DNA of 47,741 nucleotides from a virus, in the IMG/VR virus record IMGVR_UViG_3300042876_000426, positions 1-47,741 of that record, one strand, 5' to 3'. Numbering within the stretch: the stretch's first letter is position 1; each line of letters opens with the position of its first letter. This document shows, one piece after another, positions 7,694 to 14,528 of the stretch. The notes under the pieces are model-generated. The model was given only the letters and a program-made list of their open reading frames with translations. It was not told the DNA's origin and searched no databases. The position numbers were made by a program, and so were the translations under genes.

Positions 7694-8539
7694 ATGGGAA
7701 TTGAAACTGACATTGAATGGTGCGACTCATCCGTCAACCCGACGGAGAACTGCGACGGGTGCGAGCTGTGGAACCCCAAAGCGGATGTCCGCAAGTGCTA
7801 CGCGGGAAAGCTGGTCGAGCGGTGGAAGGGTAGGGGCGCATTCGATAAACCGATCGTACTGAAGCCGGGCCGCATGGCGCAGACGTTGAAATGGTCGGAC
7901 CTTACCGGCCAGGATCGACCCGAAAAGCCCTGGCTGAATGGGATGCCGCGTGTCGTCTTCGTCGGCGATATGGCCGACCTGCTCTCGAAGGCGGTCCCGT
8001 TTGAGTACATCGAGCAGGAGGTGATCAACACTGCCTACAATTCGCCGCACCTATATTTGATGCTGACCAAACAGGCCAGGCGCATGGAAGAATTTGTCGC
8101 TTGGTATTTGTCCGAACCGCTATTGCATGGCTGGCCGCACAATTTGTGGATGGGCGTCTCTGTGACATCACAGGCAACCGCACCTCGCATGGATGCGCTG
8201 TTTAACATTCGGGAAATGCTGAAGCTGCAGGTGAACAGAATGCCGAAGTTCTTTGTCAGCTATGGGCCGGCTTTGGCGCCCGTCTGGTTCGAAAAGCGTT
8301 TTGATTGGATGGTTATCGAAGGGGAGTCCGGGCGAGGTGACGTGGCCATGCTGGAAACGAGTACCGTGCGGGAAACTGTTGCTTGGTGCCGAGCGAATGG
8401 CGTCAAACCATTTGTGAAGCAAATGGGAACGGCCTGGGCGCAGAAGAACGGTTCCTTTAGCTTCGAAGGTGGTTTCAAGGGTGGAGATGTGAGCCAATGG
8501 CCTGATGAGATTCGAGTGCGGGAGATGCCCAATGCCTAA
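7694..8539 (+). CDS. Phage Gp37/Gp68 family (DUF5131) protein
   Basis: The product is 281 residues from the ATG preceded by AAAGGAACACG. It shows the family pattern: TDIEWCDSSVNPTENCDGC at the N-terminus with further Cys at residue 35 (KCYAGK), then FVGDMADLL, LMLTKQARRM, LWMGVSVTSQ, VIEGESGRG and PFVKQMGTAW. The clustered cysteines (10, 20, 23 and 35) and the overall layout have led others to compare DUF5131 proteins with radical-SAM enzymes, but the activity is not established. They are common in phages and genomic islands. The first cysteines here (C-x9-C-x2-C-x11-C) are spaced differently from a classic CxxxCxxC cluster, so cofactor binding is uncertain. Confidence 0.85.
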   Translation: MGIETDIEWCDSSVNPTENCDGCELWNPKADVRKCYAGKLVERWKGRGAFDKPIVLKPGRMAQTLKWSDLTGQDRPEKPWLNGMPRVVFVGDMADLLSKAVPFEYIEQEVINTAYNSPHLYLMLTKQARRMEEFVAWYLSEPLLHGWPHNLWMGVSVTSQATAPRMDALFNIREMLKLQVNRMPKFFVSYGPALAPVWFEKRFDWMVIEGESGRGDVAMLETSTVRETVAWCRANGVKPFVKQMGTAWAQKNGSFSFEGGFKGGDVSQWPDEIRVREMPNA

Positions 8540-9062
8540 GATCGCGAGATTATCAACAGGTTTACTGTTACAGTCGCCAGATGGATATACATGCGCCTTT
8601 GACTGGCCGGCTGAATGTTTCGTCCAGGCTGGCGAGAGAGGGATCGTTTATTCTTCAGACGGAAAATATGAAACAGCCTTCTTCGAGGCCTTTCCACGTA
8701 ATCCAAATACGTTTGTCCGTGGCGAAGGAGAGACCGTCGCAGATGCGGAGCGGTCGGCGTGGGATAGGTATCAACGACATATCGCGTGTCCAGGTCACGA
8801 ATTTGAACGGTGCGGATATACAAATGGCGGTGGCTTCTGCAAGCACTGCAATATGTGGTCATCCACGGCCTTTGAACCATTAACGCACTGCTGTGTGTGC
8901 GATAAACCAACCGACTACACCGTAGACTCTGACGGGAAATATTACTGCGAAGAACATCAGCGAGAAATGCCGCTTGAAAAGTGGACGGATATTCACTGGT
9001 ACATCGTTTATTCCGAAAATTCGTTACGAGAGTATGAATCACAATGGCAAAACGAAAACTGA
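8532..9062 (+). CDS. Hypothetical protein with cysteine/histidine cluster
   Basis: The ATG at 8532 lies after GGAGATGCCCA and overlaps the end of the Gp37/Gp68-type gene by eight bases. The 176-residue product has an N-terminal beta-rich half (LLLQSPDGYTCAFDW and similar) and a C-terminal part with many metal-type ligands: CPGHEFERCGY, FCKHCN, CCVC and YYCEEH. This suggests two small zinc sites. The role is unknown. It overlaps the next gene by 19 bases, which suggests translational coupling. Confidence 0.6.
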   Translation: MPKIARLSTGLLLQSPDGYTCAFDWPAECFVQAGERGIVYSSDGKYETAFFEAFPRNPNTFVRGEGETVADAERSAWDRYQRHIACPGHEFERCGYTNGGGFCKHCNMWSSTAFEPLTHCCVCDKPTDYTVDSDGKYYCEEHQREMPLEKWTDIHWYIVYSENSLREYESQWQNEN

Positions 9063-9370
9063 TCACCAAGGCCATTCAAACGGCCATCGACAATCACGAT
9101 GATTTCTTCTGGATACAAGATCACCTGCGTAATATTTATTTGTGCCGCGTTACCAATCACGAAAACGGACGCGAGATAATAAAGAGGTTCGCGAGCTTCT
9201 ACATTCCTGAAGATTTGGAACGCGCGCTCGAACTGCACCATGCTGTTTTCGATGCGATCAAGGACGCTGGCAAAAGGCCGCAGATCTCAGCAGTGCTTGG
9301 AAATCTCGTCTGGAATGGCCATGTTGATCCAACTGTGCTGGCGAAAGAGACAGAACGGGAACGAAGGTAA
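9044..9370 (+). CDS. Hypothetical protein
   Basis: The product is 108 residues, basic at the N-terminus (MAKRKLITKAIQTAI) and mostly helical, with a run LERALELHHAVFDAIKDA. No motif is recognised. The ATG is inside the end of the preceding gene, the stop is three bases before the next gene, and the codon usage resembles the neighbours, so I accept it as a real gene in the same operon. Confidence 0.55.
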   Translation: MAKRKLITKAIQTAIDNHDDFFWIQDHLRNIYLCRVTNHENGREIIKRFASFYIPEDLERALELHHAVFDAIKDAGKRPQISAVLGNLVWNGHVDPTVLAKETERERR

Positions 9371-9372
9371 CC

Positions 9373-9612
9373 ATGTCCGCCAACGGATTGACCTACTATC
9401 TGTTCGACCGTCTCCCAGGCTGTTGGCCTGGCTGGACATTGGCGGTGCTGGCAATCTCAGAGCGAGATGCCCGCAACTATGTCAAAGCCTGGCATAAGGG
9501 CGGGACGCTGGCCGGCACGGCTACCTCGGGATCGGTCAAGGCCCACTGTGGCGCCGTCACCGAAGACGCGCAAGCAAAACTAAAACTCTCGTTGAATGGA
9601 GAACCATCATGA
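9373..9612 (+). CDS. Hypothetical small protein
   Basis: The product is 79 residues, starting at the ATG after AAGGTAACC. It has a Trp/Gly/Pro-rich N-terminal part (LFDRLPGCWPGWTLAVLAIS) and a helical middle with a Lys-rich end. The stop overlaps the next start by ATGA. Nothing identifies its function; the support is its position, ribosome site and coupling. Confidence 0.5.
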   Translation: MSANGLTYYLFDRLPGCWPGWTLAVLAISERDARNYVKAWHKGGTLAGTATSGSVKAHCGAVTEDAQAKLKLSLNGEPS

Positions 9613-10040
9613 CTTATATAGGCGTTTATATCGACGGTATGATGAACTGCACAAACCCGAAGCTCGGGCTGCTGAAAACCATGCCAGACACCACGCTGAT
9701 ACTGGCGTATGTTGTTGCTGGCAGCCAGAGACATCCTGTTTGGGCATTGGACCGTCTGGCGGTGGAGATCCATGCTTATACCCAGTCTGCGATCAAACAC
9801 GGATGCGACGCGCTTCAGGTCAATGTGCATGGCACGCTGGCAAGTGATTCCGTCTCTTCACGCGTCATCCTGAACTCGGTCACCTGGCACACATCCAAAT
9901 CTATCCATGAAGAAGCCAGGCGGATGATCGGCGAGATAAGCAAAGCGCCCTGGCCACGCGACACAGAAGTGGGCCGTCCGCTCGAACCATCCCTGACTGG
10001 CTCCATATACGCCCTATGGAGCCGTTACGTAGGCGCCTAA
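9609..10040 (+). CDS. Hypothetical protein, last gene of the accessory run
   Basis: The product is 143 residues. The ATG overlaps the previous stop (ATGA) and follows TGGAGAACC. The sequence alternates beta strands and helices (MTYIGVYIDGMMNC, DTTLILAYVVAGSQ, LAVEIHAYTQSAIKHG, ALQVNVHGTLA), which suggests a compact alpha/beta domain. I do not recognise a family. The stop is followed at once by a structured non-coding region, so transcription of this operon may end or be regulated there. Confidence 0.6.
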   Translation: MTYIGVYIDGMMNCTNPKLGLLKTMPDTTLILAYVVAGSQRHPVWALDRLAVEIHAYTQSAIKHGCDALQVNVHGTLASDSVSSRVILNSVTWHTSKSIHEEARRMIGEISKAPWPRDTEVGRPLEPSLTGSIYALWSRYVGA

Positions 10041-10094
10041 CCGCCTCACGCCCCTGACCTCGGCGTTTCCGCCGTCGTTCAAGAGCGTGGGCGG
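10041..10094 (+). other. Nested hairpin after the accessory operon
   Basis: Positions 10041-10051 pair with 10085-10094 (ten pairs, with T10046 bulged). Inside the loop 10061-10065 pairs with 10070-10074 around a TTTC tetraloop. It starts on the first base after the stop of the gene ending at 10040. There is no good U-run after it (CTTATT), so it is either a weak terminator, an mRNA 3' protection element, or part of a regulatory or origin region that continues to about 10265. Confidence 0.6.
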
Positions 10095-10108
10095 CTTATT
10101 ACCTAGAC

Positions 10109-10135
10109 CAACCATTCGAAAATTTCGAATGGTTG
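10109..10135. promoter_or_regulatory. 13-bp-arm palindrome, operator candidate
   Basis: A perfect inverted repeat: arms 10109-10121 and 10123-10135 around a single A at 10122, built on CCATTCGAAA / TTTCGAATGG. The half site CATTCGAA recurs at 10377-10384, inside the promoter before the HTH gene at 10406. This pairing suggests an operator bound by a dimeric regulator, plausibly that HTH protein. There is no U-run, which argues against a terminator. Confidence 0.6.
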
Positions 10136-10195
10136 CCAGCGACAGAAAAGAATATCTACGCTTCATTTTTGGGCCTCCGCCTCGCGTAACGGCTC

Positions 10196-10265
10196 ATCCG
10201 CCATGCGCCGGGGTATAGGGGTCCTTGGCGGATCCGCCATGCGCCGTTACTCTGCGCCGTTACTC
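10196..10265. repeat. Short direct repeats in the 10041-10405 non-coding region
   Basis: A 15-bp sequence (atccgccatgcgccg) occurs at 10196-10210 and 10232-10246. Overlapping its second copy, a 13-bp unit (tgcgccgttactc) is repeated exactly in tandem at 10240-10252 and 10253-10265. An inverted piece (gtaacggc) is at 10186-10193. The repeats could be protein-binding iterons, an origin or a packaging region, or a simple duplication. No gene is visible in the 365 bases between 10040 and 10406. Confidence 0.6.
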
Positions 10266-10368
10266 AATGAAAAATCTGTATCTCTTGCATCCTAAATGAT
10301 GATGTGATAACATCCCCTTGCCCGTTGATGTGCGTGCCCCCCTCACGCCCATCTCGGGCATTTATTTT

Positions 10369-10396
10369 TTTACGAACATTCGAACCGTTGTACAAT
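10369..10396 (+). promoter_or_regulatory. Promoter for the LuxR-type HTH gene
   Basis: The sequence has TTTACG at 10369-10374, a 16-base spacer and TACAAT at 10391-10396, resembling a sigma-70 promoter. The expected transcription start falls only a few bases before the ATG at 10406, so the message would be leaderless or nearly so. The CATTCGAA half site lies in the spacer, in line with autoregulation. Confidence 0.5.
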
Positions 10397-10405
10397 GGGG
10401 CATTC

Positions 10406-10624
10406 ATGAAATCACTATCTCCGCGTGAATTACAGATCGTAGCACTTTTGGCGAATGGAATTTCAACCAAGCAGGTCGTTTTCCAGTTAAAAATATCACG
10501 CCGAACGGTGATGAATTACCTATCCTCGGCGCGAAAAAAACTTCTTGCTGAGACACGCGAACACATGATCGCAATTGCAGTATCGCGTGGAATGATCGTT
10601 GTAGACAAGATCGAAAGTGAATAA
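10406..10624 (+). CDS. LuxR-type helix-turn-helix regulator
   Basis: The product is 72 residues: essentially a lone GerE/LuxR C-terminal DNA-binding domain. SLSPRELQIVALLANGISTK followed by a recognition-helix region (QLKISRRTVMNYLSSARKKL) matches the family's 'LT.RE.evl.l.a.G.s.keIA..L.iS..TVk.h...i..KL'. There is no receiver or ligand domain, so it would act as a small constitutive or autoregulated DNA-binding protein. A frame from 10304 adds 34 residues across the promoter and is rejected. It stands alone between a structured regulatory region and the phosphoesterase gene and is probably a transcriptional switch of the phage. Confidence 0.85.
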   Translation: MKSLSPRELQIVALLANGISTKQVVFQLKISRRTVMNYLSSARKKLLAETREHMIAIAVSRGMIVVDKIESE

Positions 10625-10687
10625 TTACCAGATATGGGGGTACTTTGCACAGATTACCCATTGGTAGCCATTTGAGACGCGTTTATT

Positions 10688-12145
10688 ATGGGAGGCATGG
10701 TCGCAAAAAACAAGTACAACTACGAAGAGATTCGCCATCAGATCATCGATGCGCTAAAAAACGGAGCGCCGGCGAGCTGGCCCGCACTGGCACGGATCGT
10801 GAAATTGGATATTGGCACCCTGCGCACAGCTGCGAAGCGTGAATGGGACGTGAATGATCCAAAGGATTTATTGGGGGAAGCGCTGTTACCCGAACCACCT
10901 AAAAAACTTGGAACCACTGTAACCGAAGAAGGAAATACACTTGAGATCGACCACGTGGTCGGCATGGTAACCAGCCTGGACGATGCGCTTCGAGCCAGCA
11001 ACACGGATTTGAACGCCTGGATTGTGCGCGACCATCAAATCAACTTTTGGCCGATGGGAATGAAAATAAAGGACAGTGACGGCAACGAGCAGCCTTACGC
11101 CATGCAGTTGTGCCAGGTAAAGGTCTGGCTGATACGAAAAGACCTGAGGCCGCTCATGCCTGTGATCGCTCCCGTGGAAATTATATTTCGCACAGACGTT
11201 CGAAAAGCTGCCCGGGTAGGGAAACTGCCGCGGTTGAAACAGGGTCCCGAACACGGTCGGGAGAGAAGCGAAGGTCTGAAGCGGGCGTTGATATTGGCCG
11301 ACCCACAGGTGGGATTCCGTCGTAGGCTGCACACCTCGGATCTGATCCCGTTCCACGATCGGCGCGTTCTTGACCTGGCGTTACAGATTTCCCATGATGT
11401 GCCATTTGACTCCCTGGAGATCATTGGCGATACGCTGGATTTGAGCGAGTGGTCGAGCAAGTTCAACCCCGAACCCGAATTTTATTGGACTACCCAGCCG
11501 GCGCTGGTAGAATGGGCCTGGTGGCTGGCACAATTCCCGCAACCTATGAAGCGCCTGAGCGAGGGAAACCACGAGAAGCGGATGCGTGACCTGGTAGCAG
11601 TATACGCCAAGGCAGCTTATGGATTGCGAGCTGTGGACGAGCTACATCTTCCTCCTGCGCTGAGCGTAGACCGCCTGATGGCGTTTCACAAATTGGGCGT
11701 TCAGTATATGACTGGGTATCCTGACAATAAATACTGGTTGAATAAAAATGTATTGATATTACACGGGGACGTGGTTCGTTCTGGCCCAGGGGATACGGCG
11801 AAAGCGATGGTGAACAAGACAACCTATACCAGCGTGTTCGGGCATATCCACCGGCGGGAATTGGTGTCACGTCGCATCAAAAGCAGAGATGGAGACGTGT
11901 TCCAGACGGCGTTTTGCCCGGGGTGTGCATGCCACATTGATGGACGTGTACCTGGTTCGAAGAGCGATGATCAGTGGCAGCAGGGATTGGCGGAGATCGA
12001 GTACACGGATGATTTCGAAATTATCACGCCAATCCCGGTTGAGAACGGGCGGGCAATCTATCGCGGTAAAATATTTACAGCTCGAGCGGATATTGATCGG
12101 GAAGTGGATGCGATGATCCGCTCGAAACTATTTCCAGATGCGTAA
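10688..12145 (+). CDS. Calcineurin-like metallophosphoesterase
   Basis: The product is 485 residues. The first 60 look like a small helix-turn-helix unit (PALARIVKLDIGTLRTAAKR). The catalytic domain starts near residue 200: ADPQVG (204-209), GDTLDLSEW (247-255), GNHEKR (293-298), LHGDVV and GHIHR follow in the order expected for two-metal phosphoesterases. The first motif has Gln where the family often has His, which is seen in some phage members. Such enzymes act on nucleic acids or phosphoester metabolites; the substrate here is unknown. Fusion with a DNA-binding N-terminus favours a DNA-directed role. The ribosome site of the ATG at 10688 is weak, and an ATG at 10697 is a possible alternative. 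Confidence 0.85.
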   Translation: MGGMVAKNKYNYEEIRHQIIDALKNGAPASWPALARIVKLDIGTLRTAAKREWDVNDPKDLLGEALLPEPPKKLGTTVTEEGNTLEIDHVVGMVTSLDDALRASNTDLNAWIVRDHQINFWPMGMKIKDSDGNEQPYAMQLCQVKVWLIRKDLRPLMPVIAPVEIIFRTDVRKAARVGKLPRLKQGPEHGRERSEGLKRALILADPQVGFRRRLHTSDLIPFHDRRVLDLALQISHDVPFDSLEIIGDTLDLSEWSSKFNPEPEFYWTTQPALVEWAWWLAQFPQPMKRLSEGNHEKRMRDLVAVYAKAAYGLRAVDELHLPPALSVDRLMAFHKLGVQYMTGYPDNKYWLNKNVLILHGDVVRSGPGDTAKAMVNKTTYTSVFGHIHRRELVSRRIKSRDGDVFQTAFCPGCACHIDGRVPGSKSDDQWQQGLAEIEYTDDFEIITPIPVENGRAIYRGKIFTARADIDREVDAMIRSKLFPDA

Positions 12146-12147
12146 CT

Positions 12148-12169
12148 ATATTCCCGATATCGGGAATAT
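12148..12169. promoter_or_regulatory. Perfect 22-bp palindrome, operator candidate
   Basis: The sequence atattcccgat / atcgggaatat is a perfect dyad without a loop, in the 48-base gap between the phosphoesterase stop and the deoxyribonucleotidase start. The absence of a loop and of a following U-run makes a terminator unlikely and a dimeric regulator site likely. The binding protein is not known. Confidence 0.6.
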
Positions 12170-12193
12170 CATGCCGTAGTAAAAAGGTGATCC

Positions 12194-12727
12194 ATGAGAA
12201 TTCTTGTCGACGTGGACGGCGTACTGGCCGACATCCACACGCCCTGGCTGGAAATGTATAACGCTGAATGGAATGATCACTTGCGCATGTGTGACATTAC
12301 GCGCTGGGAAATGCACGAGCTGGTAAAGCCTGAATGCGGAAAGAAGATATACGATTACCTGGCGCGCCCTGATTTTTATCAGCGGACCTCCGTCATCCCT
12401 TGTGCGCTCGAGGGAGTGAAGGAGTTGCGGAGATTTGGAGAGGTGGTCTTTGTAACTTCGGGATTCTTTGAAACAAAACTTGAGTGGCTATTTCGGAATG
12501 GTTTTATCGGCTCCGACTGGAGATTTTCAAAAGACGTTGTGATGTGCCAGGATAAAAGCATGGTGATCGGCGACGTTCTGGTGGATGATAGGCCGTTGAA
12601 CCTGAACGGGTTTACGGGAATTTTGTTCGATCAACCGTGGAATAGATCGGATCTGGTTTACCTGCGCGCTTATTCGTGGGGTAATGTGTTGGAGATTGTT
12701 CAGGATTTGCTATTCGATAAAAATTAG
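12194..12727 (+). CDS. 5'(3')-deoxyribonucleotidase-like HAD hydrolase
   Basis: The product is 177 residues, the size of the NT5C family. DVDGVLADIHTPWLEMYN (residues 6-23) is HAD motif I, with the nucleophile and acid/base aspartates at 6 and 8. FVTSG supplies motif II (Ser/Thr), K119 or a nearby Lys motif III, and DVLVDDRPLN motif IV with paired aspartates. The family removes phosphate from deoxynucleoside monophosphates; in phages it probably tunes the nucleotide pool. An AAAAGGTGATCC ribosome site precedes the ATG. A strong terminator follows at 12773, so this ends a transcription unit. Confidence 0.85.
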   Translation: MRILVDVDGVLADIHTPWLEMYNAEWNDHLRMCDITRWEMHELVKPECGKKIYDYLARPDFYQRTSVIPCALEGVKELRRFGEVVFVTSGFFETKLEWLFRNGFIGSDWRFSKDVVMCQDKSMVIGDVLVDDRPLNLNGFTGILFDQPWNRSDLVYLRAYSWGNVLEIVQDLLFDKN

Positions 12728-12772
12728 CGTTTTAACCGTAGGTATTCCACATGTCTTGACTGCCCGGTGCCC

Positions 12773-12805
12773 AATCAAGATGGATATTATCCATCTTGAT
12801 TTTTT
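12773..12805 (+). terminator. Rho-independent terminator after the deoxyribonucleotidase gene
   Basis: A perfect 12-bp stem (12773-12784 with 12790-12801), loop TATTA, and a run of T to 12805. It separates the early-type genes from the holin-packaging block. The following 140 bases hold no large gene; weak promoter-like boxes (TTGACA near 12868, TACTAT/TATATT near 12897) are present but poorly spaced. Confidence 0.9.
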
Positions 12806-12948
12806 GCTATATATATCTGACATCCGTGGGTTCACACTGGTCGGCAGGTTATCTTATTGCACAATTTGACAACTGTCGAAAATATGTTCCATCTACTATA
12901 TTGACGGGGAATGATGGGCTGGGCATGGCTGGCGGAGGCGTCGCGCTC

Positions 12949-13014
12949 ATGGAGTTGTACTCGCCTGACCAGCCGCCCAACCGACCGATAATTCTCACGG
13001 AGATGAAACAATGA
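12949..13014 (+). CDS. Possible 21-residue leader peptide coupled to the holin-like gene
   Basis: A short frame starts at ATG 12949 after a GGAGG ten bases upstream (or at ATG 12925, 29 residues) and reads MELYSPDQPPNRPIILTEMK then Gln and stop. Its TGA overlaps the ATG of the holin-like gene (ATGA), and the AGGAGAT-like ribosome site of the next gene (CGGAGATGAA) lies within it. The Pro-rich sequence is not random-looking. It could be a real micro-protein or a translational-coupling leader that times holin synthesis. The evidence is only position and overlap. Confidence 0.4.
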   Translation: MELYSPDQPPNRPIILTEMKQ

Positions 13015-13424
13015 AACTTGACCTCGACTTTCTGCTTGCGATCTTGATCTGGTTCGGCGCGAACGGAACCATTGCCATGTTGGTGGCGTTGATCGTGGAT
13101 ATTTTCAAGCGCTTCGGCTTGGTGAAAGATGGCACTTCGGGCACTTGGAGCGCTGCGCTCAATTTGTTCGGCATGATCGCATTTGCAGTCTTCTACTTCT
13201 TGAACCCTGCGATCTCGTTCGGAGCAGTGGACGCCCAGCTGCAGCTTATTTTGAATATTGCCCAGATCTTCCTTGGCTTTTTCTGGCAGTTGAAACTATC
13301 CAGCGACTTTCATTTTGAAGGGCAGTACGCTCGCTTGCCAATTTTGGGATATTCGCTGAGCGAAACAGCATACCAAAACCAAAGGCAGATCACGAAAGAA
13401 CCAGCGGAATCATCTGTTGTTTAA
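13011..13424 (+). CDS. Holin-like membrane protein
   Basis: The product is 137 residues with three or four predicted membrane helices: about residues 6-30 (FLLAILIWFGANGTIAMLVA), 48-66 (LNLFGMIAFAVFYFL) and 80-97 (LILNIAQIFLGFFWQL). The C-terminal tail of about 35 residues is soluble. Size, topology and position fit a phage holin, which permeabilises the inner membrane, although the GH25 lysozyme lies at the far end of the window. It is followed at once by a terminator. Other small membrane roles cannot be excluded. Confidence 0.6.
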   Translation: MKLDLDFLLAILIWFGANGTIAMLVALIVDIFKRFGLVKDGTSGTWSAALNLFGMIAFAVFYFLNPAISFGAVDAQLQLILNIAQIFLGFFWQLKLSSDFHFEGQYARLPILGYSLSETAYQNQRQITKEPAESSVV

Positions 13425-13431
13425 TCAGAAT

Positions 13432-13460
13432 GCCCCGTCATTTACTGGCGGGGCGGTTTT
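13432..13460 (+). terminator. Rho-independent terminator after the holin-like gene
   Basis: A nine-pair stem (13432-13440 with 13446-13454, one G-U pair), five-base loop, then GGTTTT. It begins seven bases after the stop of the holin-like gene. The U-run is short, so termination may be partial. Confidence 0.75.
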
Positions 13461-13477
13461 GATTCTGCGAGGGCATC

Positions 13478-13930
13478 GTGACATCCATTGACTATATCGA
13501 GATGATTATCCCGTTATTGGTGGCGCTGATCGCCGCCGTTCCTGGCCTGTTGGCGTATCGGTCTATGAAAAGAAAAACGGAAGCCGAGACAAAGAAAACA
13601 GATGCCGAGACCAAAAAAGCCGCCGCTGAGGCGGACAGCATCCACGCTCAGGTAGCCGACCGTTGGGCGGAACACGTCGAAGAATTGATGGGGAAAGTCG
13701 AAAATTTGGAACGGGTGCGAGACGAACAAGGCGAAGAGATCAAGGGCCTGCGCATCGACATTGCCCAGGTGCGACGCGAGAATGAACGCTACCGCGGCGA
13801 ACTGGAAGAACGGGACGATGTGATTGATGACCTGAAGGACTGGGCGTCTCGCCTGGTCTGCCAGGTGGAAACATACGCCCCGAAGGATGTAAAGCCTGAA
13901 AAGTTTGTCCGACGAAAGAAGAAGCAGTAA
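13478..13930 (+). CDS. Membrane-anchored coiled-coil protein (spanin-like or Rz-like)
   Basis: The product is 150 residues from a GTG start after GCGAGGG. The N-terminus is a single transmembrane helix (IEMIIPLLVALIAAVPGLLA, residues 7-26). A long charged coiled-coil follows (residues 30-125, rich in Lys, Glu, Asp, Ala and Arg) and then a basic tail ending in RRKKKQ. This resembles i-spanin or Rz-type proteins, or small membrane coiled-coil proteins that lie before terminase genes in many phages. The nearby holin-like gene supports a lysis link, but the orientation and partner are not shown. Confidence 0.55.
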   Translation: MTSIDYIEMIIPLLVALIAAVPGLLAYRSMKRKTEAETKKTDAETKKAAAEADSIHAQVADRWAEHVEELMGKVENLERVRDEQGEEIKGLRIDIAQVRRENERYRGELEERDDVIDDLKDWASRLVCQVETYAPKDVKPEKFVRRKKKQ

Positions 13931-13949
13931 TTTTGGACGCGATTAGACG

Positions 13950-14528
13950 ATGAAGCTGAAAAAGTCCCAACGGGAAGCTCTGCTTGCATGGATCGCCGAG
14001 GGGCTGGAAACGGACGAGATCAACGAGCGCGCCTCCAAGCATAAGCCAAAGTTCAAGGTCACACGCCAGCAGGTCGATTTTTATCGTAAGAGCAGAAAAC
14101 ACAACATCCACGCCATCAAGAAGAGCGGGGAGTTTTCTGCATTAATCAGCGGACTTTCGGTGCGGGAGAACCGTGTGCAATTATTGCACGAACTGGCGGA
14201 ATTACTTCGAGCCGATCTTTTCGAGAACTCAAAGTTATGGCTTCTAAACAAGAAAGCCATCGGCATGACTGAAGTATTTTGTTACGAGGATTTCAACGCC
14301 GCGGAAGTTGCCCAACTGCGCGGCGTACTCGATGACATCGCCCAGGAGATGAGCGAGCGCGGCAAAATGCCGAACGTGGGCCTGAACGTTGACTTCAGCA
14401 AACTGAACCCCAAGCAAATGCGAGCCATTCAAAATGCAACGTCAATTGAAGAAGTCGCCGCAATTATCGCTAATCCAGATCCAGGTGCGGGCGGAGATGG
14501 AGCTGCGTCGGCTGGCGAAAGCGGTTGA
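13950..14528 (+). CDS. Putative terminase small subunit
   Basis: The product is 192 residues. The first 60 are basic with a helix-turn-helix-like pattern (SQREALLAWIAEGLETDEIN followed by FKVTRQQVDFYRKSRK), which would recognise the packaging site. A helical middle follows for oligomerisation, and an acidic Gly/Ala-rich end. No decisive signature is visible; the call rests on this layout and on its immediate overlap with the large terminase gene, where the small subunit normally lies. The function is DNA recognition and loading of the motor. Confidence 0.65.
   Translation: MKLKKSQREALLAWIAEGLETDEINERASKHKPKFKVTRQQVDFYRKSRKHNIHAIKKSGEFSALISGLSVRENRVQLLHELAELLRADLFENSKLWLLNKKAIGMTEVFCYEDFNAAEVAQLRGVLDDIAQEMSERGKMPNVGLNVDFSKLNPKQMRAIQNATSIEEVAAIIANPDPGAGGDGAASAGESG

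Noticed and set aside
10304-10405. N-terminal extension of the LuxR-type gene
   Set aside because: It would translate the promoter and a non-conserved Pro/Arg stretch; ATG 10406 begins exactly at the domain.
12855-12905. Promoter before the holin-like gene (TTGACA near 12868, TACTAT near 12895)
   Set aside because: The spacing is about 22 bases and no alternative pair scores well, so I do not call it.
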